In this document: one piece after another, positions 1 to 5,886 of the stretch
Layout of the letters: the number at the start of each line of letters is the position of its first letter
How positions within the stretch are numbered: the first letter of the stretch is position 1
NCBI GenBank assembly: GCA_946402595.1
Contig: CAMIWY010000023.1
Coordinates: 1 to 10,096 of the forward strand
Reading direction: 5' to 3'
DNA length: 10,096 nucleotides
Source: an uncultured Clostridia bacterium
GTDB lineage: Bacteria > Bacillota > Clostridia > Peptostreptococcales > Anaerovoracaceae
Translations under genes and position numbers: made by a program
The notes under the pieces: model-generated
What the model was told of the DNA's origin: nothing
Databases searched by the model: none
Seen by the model: the letters and a program-made list of their open reading frames with translations, nothing else

Positions 1-92
1 TTCTCCTTCGCGCCCTCAGCCGCGTCCTGCACAAGAGTAGCCGTATTCCACACAGTCCTCGGGCTGCAGTTAATTGCAACGATTTTCTTCAT
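1..92 (-). CDS. Flavodoxin / NADPH-dependent FMN reductase family protein, N-terminal fragment
   Basis: Only the first 30 codons are in the window; the gene runs off the left edge. The visible start, MKKIVAINCSPR followed by T-x-W-N-T-A-T-L, is the first beta strand and phosphate-binding loop of a flavodoxin-like fold. It resembles clostridial iron-sulfur flavoproteins and NADPH-dependent FMN reductases, in which the SPR...NTATL loop holds the FMN phosphate. Such proteins are cytoplasmic electron carriers or reductases; the substrate cannot be told from this fragment. The ATG at 92 is preceded by a purine-rich AGAGGACAGAGG stretch, which supports this start. Upstream lies about 500 bp without genes, so it probably begins its own transcript. 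Family call fairly sure, exact function unknown. Confidence 0.75.
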   Translation of the reverse strand, partial: MKKIVAINCSPRTVWNTATLVQDAAEGAKE

Positions 93-290
93 ACCTCTGT
101 CCTCTCTTCCGATATCCTCTTTCAGCCAGTAAGATCGCACTCGTCTCAGTATTATTCATATACGACTGCTCGCGCAGCCTCTTCTTTCCGACTGAAACAT
201 TAATGACACACATAGTTTATCATGCCCGTCAAAAAAAGAGTTCAGGAGGCATAGAGTGAAAATGATTACCTAAATCAGGAAAGTCAGAAC

Positions 291-335
291 AAAAAGGTGC
301 CATCTCAGAAAAAAGACAAAATATATGTACCTTTT
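291..335. promoter_or_regulatory. Paired half-site element, copy 1 (AAAAAGGTGC ... GTACCTTTT)
   Basis: AAAAAGGTGC (291-300) and the inverted half-site GTACCTTTT (327-335) start 36 bp apart. The same pair with the same spacing recurs at 518-562. The right half-site is preceded by ATATAT, as is the inverted left half-site of copy 2 (ATATATGCACCTTTT). Probably a binding site for an unidentified regulator of the downstream minus-strand flavodoxin-like gene. This is inference from the repetition alone. Confidence 0.4.
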
Positions 336-517
336 GAATCTGCTCCGTTTTCTAAACGTTGCTTTTGAAATAGAAGTTGAAGTAATGGGCGTTTTTTTAC
401 CTGTTTTACATGGATCAATGGTCAAAGAAAAGGCTGATTGATCAAATTCTAAAGATTCCTTTCCTTGCAGTTATCGTTTCGGAACAGAACTGCAGCAGAA
501 ATGAAGGAACAAAAGTA

Positions 518-564
518 AAAAAGGTGCATATATTCTATTTTTCCATTGGAAAGGTACCTTTTTT
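518..564. promoter_or_regulatory. Paired half-site element, copy 2 (AAAAAGGTGC ... GGTACCTTTTTT)
   Basis: AAAAAGGTGC (518-527) is followed 36 bp from its start by GTACCTTTT (554-562), exactly as in copy 1. Here the right half-site is itself a 12-bp palindrome, AAAGGTACCTTT (550-561). The palindrome sits just upstream of a plus-strand TATACT (585-590), where a -35 box would be. Confidence 0.4.
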
Positions 565-643
565 CTGATTATTTCCTTTTTCTGTATACTGCTGCTATGA
601 ATGAATCGGGAAAACACATCAGACCGCCCCATCGGTGATAAGC

Positions 644-693
644 AAAAAAGAGTTCAGCGGGCAGCCCGGGAACCAGTCCCGGATACCGCCCGC
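644..693 (-). terminator. Rho-independent terminator after the 43-aa peptide gene
   Basis: Read on the minus strand, GCGGGC (693-688) pairs with GCCCGC (662-657), with an inner CCGGGA/TCCCGG stem. A short gap and then a run of six T (649-644) follow. The 3' arm of this hairpin can alternatively pair with a distant upstream arm at 782-794, so the fold may be switchable. The T-tract exists only in the minus direction, so the terminator belongs to the minus-strand peptide gene. Confidence 0.65.
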
Positions 694-794
694 TTAAATG
701 AGGGATGCCAATATTTTATTGCGGGCCTATAACCCGCCCATCCGTGATCACAAATCTAACCGGTTTACTATGATCTTCCTACCGGGCTGCCCGC
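657..794 (-). ncRNA. Structured 3' region with a 13-bp long-range helix
   Basis: Starting next to the peptide gene's stop codon, GCGGGCAGCCCGG (minus strand, 794-782) is perfectly complementary to CCGGGCTGCCCGC (669-657), about 110 nt further on. Enclosed are a GATCA...TGATC stem (775-771 with 750-746) and a GCGGG/CCCGC hairpin with a 7-nt loop (737-721). The helix competes with the local terminator hairpin at 657-693. The layout is that of a multi-branched RNA, either a stabilising 3' UTR, a processed small RNA or a conditional terminator. No known riboswitch class was recognised. Confidence 0.4.
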
Positions 795-926
795 CTACAT
801 GATTCCGAAGCCTCCGGAGAAGACTATTGCCAGGCACATGCCGAGTATAACAGCCACATGCCTTCCGACCAGAATGCCGATATCTCTTAATGCGATCTGT
901 CTATTAATATCTTTATTTGCGGTCAT
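795..926 (-). CDS. Small single-span membrane peptide (43 aa), function unknown
   Basis: An ATG at 926 opens 43 codons ending in TAG (797-795). It is preceded by a full AAGGAGG (940-934) at a 7-nt spacing, among the best ribosome binding sites in the window. The peptide has a polar N-terminus, MTANKDINRQIALRDIG, then a hydrophobic stretch, ILVGRHVAVILGMCLAIVFS (about residues 18-37), and ends GGFGIM. This fits a single transmembrane segment with the N-terminus inside. I do not recognise the family. Small hydrophobic proteins of this size often partner a transporter or enzyme complex, but no such partner sits beside it. It is preceded by the exporter's terminator and followed by its own, so it appears to be a one-gene unit. 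It could also be the remnant of a larger gene, but the intact start signal argues against that. Confidence 0.6.
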   Translation of the reverse strand: MTANKDINRQIALRDIGILVGRHVAVILGMCLAIVFSGGFGIM

Positions 927-933
927 CTTACTG

Positions 934-940
934 CCTCCTT
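934..940 (-). promoter_or_regulatory. Strong ribosome binding site of the 43-aa peptide gene
   Basis: AAGGAGG on the minus strand, 7 nt before the ATG at 926. It is the main reason to accept such a short ORF as a real gene. Confidence 0.65.
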
Positions 941-1089
941 CTCCATTCCATAGCATCTATCGCTGATTGAAATGCACCCCGAATATCTGTGTGTTTCATC
1001 TGACTACATAGTACAGCGTGACAAGTCCCAAAATAGTCACTCAATCATGCACATCCCTCCTCAATGGCTGAAAACCCGCAAAAAAGAGC

Positions 1090-1116
1090 AAAAAAAGCAG
1101 GCCCCCGGAGAGCCTG
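1090..1116 (-). terminator. Terminator of the EamA/DMT exporter gene
   Basis: On the minus strand CAGGCTC (1116-1110) pairs with GGGCCTG-type sequence (1104-1098) around a 5-nt loop, giving a 7-bp stem including one G-T pair. Seven T (1096-1090, one interrupted) follow directly. It lies about 70 bp after the exporter's stop codon. Confidence 0.7.
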
Positions 1117-1185
1117 TCTTAAACGCATTAAACCCGTTTTGCCCGTCTGACCGCAGTCTCCCGCGGCGGATCACAAAACGAATCA

Positions 1186-2034
1186 CTATGAAGTTTGCTG
1201 GCGCCATTTCAGTATTGCCATGGCAATGATTATTACATAACCGCAGATGCTCACGACGTCCGGCAATTCACCGAAGGCGATGAATCCCCATGCCGCGGTG
1301 AACAGGATATTCGTATAGTCATATACGGATATCTCCCTGGCCGGCGCATAAGTGTACGCGGCCGTTATCGTCAGCTGGCCTCCCATCGCAGCCATTCCTG
1401 CGCCCAGCAGTATCAGGAGCTGGGTCATGGTCATCGGATGGAAGTCAAAGAGCATGAACGGCAGGCACACGATGCACGAGAAGAGCGAGAAGACCATTAT
1501 TATGACCGGGCCGCGCTCCCCGCTGAGCCCGAGTTTGCGCACGTATGTGTATGCAGCGCCGGCGCCGAAGCCAGACAGGAGCCCTGCGAAAGCCGGGATG
1601 CTCGCGATCCCTGCGGTAGGCTTGATTACAAGCACAGCTCCCAGGAAAGCAACAACTACGATCATCCAGTCTTTCCCTGTCACCTTCTCTTTGAGAATGA
1701 TCACAGACATGATTATCGCAAAGAACGGCGACATTTTGTTCAGCACACTCGCATCGGCTATCGCTATGTGATCGATCGCCCAGAAGTTTAAGATAACGCC
1801 CATCGTGCCGTACACTGACCTTTTGATGAGATCCGGCCAGCTCTCCCTGCGGATGTGGAATTTCTCAGGCGTACGCGAAAGAATAACGATAGCAAACACA
1901 GCTGCTATCGCATTCCTGAAGAAAGCCTTCTCCATCGTCGGCAGGTCGCCCGCCATTCTTACGAACAGCGACATCAGCGAGAAGAAGAAAGCTGATGCTA
2001 TTATGAAAAATATTCCTTTGGTCTTATTGTTCAA
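1186..2034 (-). CDS. EamA/DMT-superfamily transporter
   Basis: A 282-residue integral membrane protein with about ten hydrophobic segments arranged as two tandem EamA repeats (roughly 6-138 and 146-278). This is the normal length and layout for the drug/metabolite transporter superfamily. Segment 1 (GIFFIIASAFFFSLMSLFVR) and the repeat-1 ending SVIILKEKVTGKDW...GAVLVIKP are typical. Members export metabolites, amino acids or drugs; the substrate is not predictable here. The start is a TTG at 2034: an in-frame TAG lies two codons upstream, and the next ATG (residue 21) would remove most of the first membrane segment. AGGAA lies 11 nt before the TTG, so translation is probably modest. It lies 93 bp after the esterase and has its own promoter (2084-2112) and terminator (1090-1116). 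Confidence 0.9.
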   Translation of the reverse strand: MNNKTKGIFFIIASAFFFSLMSLFVRMAGDLPTMEKAFFRNAIAAVFAIVILSRTPEKFHIRRESWPDLIKRSVYGTMGVILNFWAIDHIAIADASVLNKMSPFFAIIMSVIILKEKVTGKDWMIVVVAFLGAVLVIKPTAGIASIPAFAGLLSGFGAGAAYTYVRKLGLSGERGPVIIMVFSLFSCIVCLPFMLFDFHPMTMTQLLILLGAGMAAMGGQLTITAAYTYAPAREISVYDYTNILFTAAWGFIAFGELPDVVSICGYVIIIAMAILKWRQQTS

Positions 2035-2083
2035 AAGCTATTTCGTTCCTTAATGTGAATCTCCGGTCCTCAGCCACGCATGT

Positions 2084-2112
2084 ATAATACACTTTCACCG
2101 CATCTATCTCAA
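2084..2112 (-). promoter_or_regulatory. Sigma-A-type promoter of the EamA transporter gene
   Basis: On the minus strand TTGAGA (2112-2107), a 17-bp spacer and TATTAT (2089-2084) lie wholly in the gap after the esterase stop codon, about 50 bp before the TTG start. Spacer length is ideal. The exporter can therefore be transcribed independently of the upstream cluster. Confidence 0.6.
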
Positions 2113-2127
2113 CCACGCAGACATTAT

Positions 2128-2832
2128 TCACTGCAGCAGCCATGCAAAGCCCTTTGCAGTCCTGAGATCCGGCTCCCTGAAGTGGTTGCCCTGATTCATC
2201 TCGAGGGTGCAGGCGGTGCAGCCGGAATCGCTCTCGAGCAGTTCGAGCTGCGCGCGGATGTTGTCGCCGACTGTGCGCATCACCGGATTCCGTGTCCTCT
2301 CCTCCTTGTCGCCGAGGCTGAGATATACGCGCGGTGTCCGGATGCTGTGTTCGCGGGCAAAATCCATCCATCCCGGAAACCATACTGAAGGCGAGACTGC
2401 AGCGACTCCCGCAAAGCGGTCTGTCTTATACGCCGCCCACAGTGAGAAGAATCCAGCGAGCGAGTAACCGCCGAGGTATAGTTCAGTATTGTGCTCCGTC
2501 CCAGCGCTGCTACCATACCCGGTCAATTCAGGTATAAGCGACTCAAGGATATACTTCAGCGTATCCTCCGCCCCGCTGCCGAATCCCGCGTCTCCGAATA
2601 CCGGCGCCGCCTCCCATGGCGACAGGTCGGTATTCCAGTCGTTCACCCTGAAGGCTGCCAGCGTGAAGCCCTTATTTACAAGCTCGCAGATCCTATTCAC
2701 TTCGCTGTCCAGCACCTCGATATCATGGTCATCGACCGGCTGGATCAGCAGCACCTCCGGCGAGCCGCAGTCATATATGAGGCACTCACGGCCGCCTATT
2801 ATTCTTTTATCAGCAATTACTTTCTGCATCAT
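2128..2832 (-). CDS. Alpha/beta-hydrolase, esterase-like
   Basis: A 234-residue protein with no signal peptide, so cytoplasmic. The nucleophile elbow is GGYSLAG (121-127, Ser124), matching GxSxxG. Candidate triad partners are Asp175 in YLSLGDKEE and His217 in QGNHF, in the right order for the fold. The strand before the elbow (ELYLGGYSLAGFFSLWAA) and the AAVSPSVWFPGW stretch after it resemble the esterase D / IroE-like (PF00756) group, whose members cleave small esters. The substrate is unknown. Two adjacent ATG codons can serve as start; AGGAA lies 1 nt before the first and 4 nt before the second, so the second (2829) may be the real one. It follows the GNAT gene by 43 bp and is probably the last gene of the 4751-2128 cluster. 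Confidence 0.85.
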   Translation of the reverse strand: MMQKVIADKRIIGGRECLIYDCGSPEVLLIQPVDDHDIEVLDSEVNRICELVNKGFTLAAFRVNDWNTDLSPWEAAPVFGDAGFGSGAEDTLKYILESLIPELTGYGSSAGTEHNTELYLGGYSLAGFFSLWAAYKTDRFAGVAAVSPSVWFPGWMDFAREHSIRTPRVYLSLGDKEERTRNPVMRTVGDNIRAQLELLESDSGCTACTLEMNQGNHFREPDLRTAKGFAWLLQ

Positions 2833-2875
2833 TTCCTATACTATCTGTTCCCCATTTGCACTATAAGCAGGCTCA

Positions 2876-3379
2876 TCACTTGATGCTCTTCTCAAGCACT
2901 ACGCACTCCCATTCACGTCCGGGCAGCGAGTAGACTTCCGCCTCGCCAGTCGGTCTGAAGCCGGAAGCAGCGTAACATCTCATTGCTTTCTCATTGCGCG
3001 TGAACACGGCGAGTGATGTCGTGTCTGCGTGAAGCTCATTCCGGGCAAAGTCGCAGGCGGCTTCAAGCATCCTGCTGCCGAGGCCCTGTCGCCTTTTCGC
3101 CGGGTCAATGATGACATAGCCAAATCTTACATATGTATCATCACTTACGTCAGGATAGCGGATCGCGATGTGTCCGACAGGAACGCCGTCCTCATCTACA
3201 AAGGTGTAAGGTGTGAAGCGTTCCTCCGCCATCGTCCTCGTATGGTGGGCATGGATATCCTCGCCGGTGAACGGGAACTTTGCGATCCTGTCAGCCGACC
3301 ACTCGTACATCGAATCCTCATCCGGGACCCAGCTGCATATTGTTTCAGCATCACTTTCTATATATGGTCTCAGTTTCAT
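2876..3379 (-). CDS. GNAT-family N-acetyltransferase
   Basis: At 167 residues it has the usual length of a single-domain GNAT enzyme, which moves an acetyl group from acetyl-CoA to an amine. Motif A is clear: VRFGYVIIDPAKRRQGLGSR, with the CoA pyrophosphate loop RRQGLGS at 96-102. It is followed by NEKAMRCYAASGF (129-141), the usual N-x-x-A-x-x-x-Y-x-x-x-G-F of motif B. The N-terminal MKLRPYIESDAETICSWV is typical of RimJ/RimL-like members, but the acceptor cannot be named. The ATG at 3379 has only a weak, distant GGAG; the 52-bp gap to the upstream dehydrogenase suggests co-transcription. Cytoplasmic. Confidence 0.9.
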   Translation of the reverse strand: MKLRPYIESDAETICSWVPDEDSMYEWSADRIAKFPFTGEDIHAHHTRTMAEERFTPYTFVDEDGVPVGHIAIRYPDVSDDTYVRFGYVIIDPAKRRQGLGSRMLEAACDFARNELHADTTSLAVFTRNEKAMRCYAASGFRPTGEAEVYSLPGREWECVVLEKSIK

Positions 3380-3431
3380 ATTATCTGCTTATCTACTCCG
3401 GTTATCTGTGTCTTTTTATCGCGCAATCTCC

Positions 3432-4265
3432 TTATTTCTTTGGCAGGTACATTCTGCGCAAAATGAACTCTTTGGTGCTGTCCGGGAGTATACGCAGGAG
3501 CACCATCAGTGCTTTGTACTCGAGACCGACAGGTACTCGTGCGGGCGGCTCTTTGCGGCCGGCGAGGGCCAGAGCAACTCTGGCGACGCTCTCAGGCGAC
3601 CTGCCGTTCTGCTCGTCAGCCTCCATCTTGGCAACGCTGCGCCTTACTATGCTTCCGTAACCGCCGGCCGCCTCATCCTGAGTCTCGCGGGCTGCGGTGA
3701 AGCCTGTCTTGGTATCGCCGGGCTCAATGATCGTCGCCCTGACACCATACGGCTTCATCTCCATGCGGACTGCATCGGTGAAAGCCTCGAGAGCATACTT
3801 GCTCGCAGAATACTGGCTTTGCATAGGAATGGATACCCTGCCGGCGATCGACCCTATGACGATCAGCAGCCCGCGCCCCTGCCTGCGCATCCTTGTCAGG
3901 CACGGCTGTGCGGCATTGATCGTGCCGAAATAGTTGACCTCCATCTGTTTGCGGGTCATGTCCTGAGAAGTGGTTTCGGCCGGACCTGCTACTCCCATGC
4001 CGGCGCACAGGACAGCGATATCCACAGCAGGCAGCTCTTCCACGAACTTCCTGACTGCCTCTTCATCAGTCACATCAAGTCTGCGGGTAGTGAGGCTGCC
4101 TCCGCCCGGATACTTCCTGCTGCCCTCCTCGATATTTCTCGAAACACCGGTCACGCTGCAGCCGTTCTCAGCGAACATCCTCGCGCACGCCTCTCCAATA
4201 CCGGAGGAAGCCCCGGTCACGAAGACATTGCGGCCATATATGTTTTTAGCATTGTCATTTTTCAT
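3432..4265 (-). CDS. Short-chain dehydrogenase/reductase (SDR), classical type
   Basis: A 277-residue Rossmann-fold oxidoreductase. It has the cofactor loop TGASSGIG (17-24), Asp64 in RRLDVTD, the structural stretch VLCAGMG (85-91), Asn111 in VNYFG, Ser139 in VIGSIAG, and the catalytic Tyr152 and Lys156 in YSASK. PGDTKTGF (182-189) is the usual loop after the active site. The second residue of the normal NNAG motif is Cys here, a tolerated variant. Arg43 in GVSRN, after strand 2, suggests NADP(H) preference, by inference. Length and the YSASKYALEAFTDAVRMEM helix fit SDRs annotated as oxidoreductases of unknown substrate. I chose the ATG at 4265, with AAGG and GAGG upstream. In-frame GTG (4289) and TTG (4292) are possible but lack a ribosome binding site. 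It is probably in one operon with the two GNAT genes. Confidence 0.9.
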   Translation of the reverse strand: MKNDNAKNIYGRNVFVTGASSGIGEACARMFAENGCSVTGVSRNIEEGSRKYPGGGSLTTRRLDVTDEEAVRKFVEELPAVDIAVLCAGMGVAGPAETTSQDMTRKQMEVNYFGTINAAQPCLTRMRRQGRGLLIVIGSIAGRVSIPMQSQYSASKYALEAFTDAVRMEMKPYGVRATIIEPGDTKTGFTAARETQDEAAGGYGSIVRRSVAKMEADEQNGRSPESVARVALALAGRKEPPARVPVGLEYKALMVLLRILPDSTKEFILRRMYLPKK

Positions 4266-4361
4266 CAGTTCTTCTACCTTATTCCTCACCAATCAACTTG
4301 TGTTCCGATGCTATTTCCGGTTTCTTTATTGTTGTAATACCTGATCGTCGAGAACGGTGCT

Positions 4362-4751
4362 TCAATGTTTCCTCCGCCACACGAATCTTACCGTATCCAG
4401 ATCCTGGCTCTCGACCTCAAATCCCAGGTTCTGATATATCTGGAATGCATAATACTCCCTGCCGATCTCGTAGCGTATCATCTCGAAACCCGAAGCTATC
4501 AGGTCGTCCATCAGCAGCTCCAGCAGCTCAGTGCCGATGCCGTATTCCTTGTATGCGGCTTTGAGGTTCATCTTCATGCGCGCCTCTCTGCCAGGCTCGA
4601 TGATTTCGGCATATGACAGCCCTGCAAGCTCATCGCCGATTTTCGCCATAAAGCGGTGGGCTCCCATTTTGTCGACATGGTAACTGTCCTCATACGGCCA
4701 GAACTGCCTTCTCGTATTCAGGTATTCTCTCAGTTTTTCTTTATCTGACAT
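4362..4751 (-). CDS. GNAT-family N-acetyltransferase, short form
   Basis: A 129-residue acetyltransferase-like protein, somewhat short for the family. The acetyl-CoA loop is present as YKEYGIGTELL (67-77), preceded by a basic strand (REARMKMNLKAAY). The C-terminal IYQNLGFEVES (105-115) matches the family's Y-x-x-L-G-F ending. The N-terminal part is less typical and the acceptor substrate is unknown. The start ATG at 4751 follows TATAAT (4780-4775) by only about 20 nt, so the leader is short; AAAGGAAA is the ribosome binding site candidate, spaced about 11 nt. It is the first gene of the probable operon with SDR, GNAT and esterase. Confidence 0.85.
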   Translation of the reverse strand: MSDKEKLREYLNTRRQFWPYEDSYHVDKMGAHRFMAKIGDELAGLSYAEIIEPGREARMKMNLKAAYKEYGIGTELLELLMDDLIASGFEMIRYEIGREYYAFQIYQNLGFEVESQDLDTVRFVWRRKH

Positions 4752-4774
4752 GATTTCAATTTTCCTTTTCCAAG

Positions 4775-4802
4775 ATTATACCTCATGCCAGCGCATTGAA
4801 AA
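4775..4802 (-). promoter_or_regulatory. Promoter of the GNAT-SDR-GNAT-esterase cluster
   Basis: A perfect TATAAT on the minus strand (4780-4775) with TTTTCA (4802-4797) at a 16-bp spacing. The -35 box coincides with the T-tract of the IclR gene's terminator, so termination and initiation signals are fused. No other promoter fits between the terminator and the first gene. Confidence 0.55.
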
Positions 4803-4830
4803 AGTGACAGAAGCCGGAGCCTCTGTCACT
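4798..4830 (-). terminator. Terminator of the IclR-family regulator gene
   Basis: On the minus strand AGTGACAGAGGC (4830-4819) pairs over 12 bp (one G-T) with GCTTCTGTCACT (4814-4803) around a TCCG tetraloop. Five T run from 4803 to 4799. It lies 76 bp after the IclR stop codon. Textbook intrinsic terminator. Confidence 0.9.
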
Positions 4831-4906
4831 ATGGTATGTGTGGTAAATTCTTTTCGCTGTGTCCTGCAGACCGCTCCTTAAGCACATCCGGAAAGTGGAG
4901 TCTGCT

Positions 4907-5665
4907 TTATGGCAGGTATCCCATGCCCTTGGACACCAGGGCGGCGGTGTTCTTTACTGCTTCAACGATGATCGGCAGCTTTTCATCCGAAAGCTCATCC
5001 AGATCGCCGTTCATCGCTATGCATGCGATCGTTGCACCCGTGTAGTCATATACAGGAGCGCCGACACATCTGCTTCCGCGGAGATACTCCTCATCGTCTA
5101 TAGCCCAGCCGTCTTTTCTGACCTGCATCAGAACCTTCTTGTATTCGGCCGGATCGGTTATTGTCTTATCTGTATAGCGCTCGAGCGGATGGTTGTAGAG
5201 CATCTCGTCGATCTCATCGCCTGACATCGCAGCATACATGCACTTGCCGATGGATGCCGGATAAGCCGGAACGCCCAGACCGGATTCCTCTTCGCGCATA
5301 TACAGCGTTTTCCGGTCAACGACCTCGACATACACCACCTTGCCGTTCACGACCTTGCCGAGATACACGGTCATTTTGTACGCGGAATACAGTTCGGAAA
5401 GGTATGGCCTGGCGATGTTGTAGAGTTCCAGGTGCTCGATGTGATAGCTGGCAAGCTCGATCACTTTGGGTCCGACCAGATACTTGGAATCCGCTGTCTT
5501 GATCGCATAGTTTCTTGCGCACAAAGTCTGCATAAGGCGGTGCGCCGTGGTCTTGCTGAGAGATGCCCGGGAGGCCAGTTCAGTCAGGCTGATTGCTCCT
5601 CGCTCTTCTGACAGTATCTCGAGAAGATCAAGCGCTCTCTCTGTACTTCTTACATTTTCCGGCAT
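4907..5665 (-). CDS. IclR-family transcriptional regulator
   Basis: A 252-residue DNA-binding regulator of standard length. Residues 5-68 form the winged helix-turn-helix (RALDLLEILSEERGAISLTE...SLSKTTAHRLMQTLCARNY). Residues about 85-248 form the IclR effector-binding domain, with PAYPASIGKCMYAAM (133-147) and the signature GWAIDDEEYLRGSRCVGAPV (186-205), then ATIACIAMNG. Family members bind small carboxylates, sugar acids or aromatics and usually control a divergent or adjacent catabolic operon. The start is the ATG at 5665, 8 nt after AGGAGG; the GTG three codons earlier overlaps that site and is rejected. It has its own promoter (5707-5734) and three operator-like palindromes upstream (5774-5860), suggesting autoregulation plus control of the divergent plus-strand transcript. 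The upstream PfkB kinase is a plausible functional partner, by analogy with the sugar-acid regulator KdgR. Confidence 0.92.
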   Translation of the reverse strand: MPENVRSTERALDLLEILSEERGAISLTELASRASLSKTTAHRLMQTLCARNYAIKTADSKYLVGPKVIELASYHIEHLELYNIARPYLSELYSAYKMTVYLGKVVNGKVVYVEVVDRKTLYMREEESGLGVPAYPASIGKCMYAAMSGDEIDEMLYNHPLERYTDKTITDPAEYKKVLMQVRKDGWAIDDEEYLRGSRCVGAPVYDYTGATIACIAMNGDLDELSDEKLPIIVEAVKNTAALVSKGMGYLP

Positions 5666-5673
5666 TAGGCTCA

Positions 5674-5679
5674 CCTCCT
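5674..5679 (-). promoter_or_regulatory. Ribosome binding site fixing the IclR start
   Basis: AGGAGG on the minus strand, 8 nt before the ATG at 5665. It overlaps the alternative GTG at 5674 and so excludes that longer start. Confidence 0.8.
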
Positions 5680-5706
5680 GTGGGGGGTCAGTTCAATTGA
5701 TGCGTT

Positions 5707-5734
5707 ATTCTATCATATAAATCCGGCATGTCAA
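5707..5734 (-). promoter_or_regulatory. Promoter of the IclR-family regulator gene
   Basis: On the minus strand a perfect TTGACA (5734-5729), a 16-bp spacer and TAGAAT (5712-5707), about 40 bp before the start codon. Transcription should begin near 5700. The three operator-like palindromes lie upstream of the -35 box, not over it. Confidence 0.75.
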
Positions 5735-5773
5735 AAGGATATTTCCAACTTTTCCACCATATTCCTATAGGTA

Positions 5774-5788
5774 TTCTGCATAACGGAA
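5774..5788. promoter_or_regulatory. IclR-type operator, copy 1
   Basis: TTCTGCATAACGGAA matches 12 of 15 positions of the perfect copy at 5825. Its centre lies about 80 bp upstream of the expected IclR transcription start. Confidence 0.5.
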
Positions 5789-5822
5789 CAGCAGCGCAAA
5801 ACGGGAGTTAAACGGGCGTTAT

Positions 5823-5841
5823 TGTTCCGCTGAACGGAACA
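5823..5841. promoter_or_regulatory. IclR-type operator, copy 2 (perfect palindrome)
   Basis: TGTTCCG, five bases, CGGAACA: a perfect 7+7 inverted repeat whose core is TTCCGCTGAACGGAA (5825-5839). Many IclR-family regulators bind TTCCG/CGGAA palindromes of this form. Its place beside an IclR gene makes it the likely primary operator. Confidence 0.6.
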
Positions 5842-5845
5842 CAGA

Positions 5846-5860
5846 TTTCGCTTAATGGAA
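5846..5860. promoter_or_regulatory. IclR-type operator, copy 3
   Basis: TTTCGCTTAATGGAA matches copy 2 at 12 of 15 positions and lies exactly 21 bp from it. That is two helical turns, so both sites face the same side of the DNA. It lies about 27 bp upstream of the plus-strand -35 box at 5887. Confidence 0.55.
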
Positions 5861-5886
5861 TCCGCTAATTGTCGTTATTTCCGATT

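Larger units (their letters stand above)
93..596. other. AT-rich gene-free leader region upstream of the flavodoxin-like gene
   Basis: I see no convincing protein gene here on either strand. The stretch from about 285 to 595 is clearly richer in A and T than the rest of the window. It holds two copies of a paired half-site element (291-335 and 518-564), a 7-bp inverted repeat GATCAAT/ATTGATC at 413-443, and a weak minus-strand promoter candidate for the flavodoxin-like gene (TTGACG at 227-232 reading down, 18-bp spacer, TGTCAT at 203-208). On the plus strand, TATACT at 585-590 could be a -10 box, but nothing convincing follows it. The content suggests a regulatory region rather than a decayed gene. 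Confidence 0.5.

Noticed and set aside
74..259. A 61-codon plus-strand frame at the left edge
   Set aside because: It overlaps the flavodoxin-like start in antisense and has no ribosome binding site. A tiny GTG frame of five codons after AGGAGG at 244-249 was also dismissed as too short to support.
996..1040. A 14-codon hydrophobic minus-strand frame (MTILGLVTLYYVVR) upstream of the 43-aa peptide
   Set aside because: AGGAGG is present, but about 14 nt away and better placed for a tiny 5-codon ATG frame. Too short to annotate; mentioned only as a possibility with the peptide finding.
972..1229. An 85-codon plus-strand frame
   Set aside because: It reads through the exporter's terminator and into its 3' end on the opposite strand; low-complexity Lys/Gln stretch, no family resemblance.
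2024..2383. A 119-codon minus-strand frame overlapping the esterase and the exporter start
   Set aside because: Out of frame with both real genes; it runs through the exporter promoter and has no motif.
3213..4337. A 374-codon plus-strand open frame
   Set aside because: Antisense to the GNAT and SDR genes, crosses their gap, and shows no recognisable motif or ribosome binding site.
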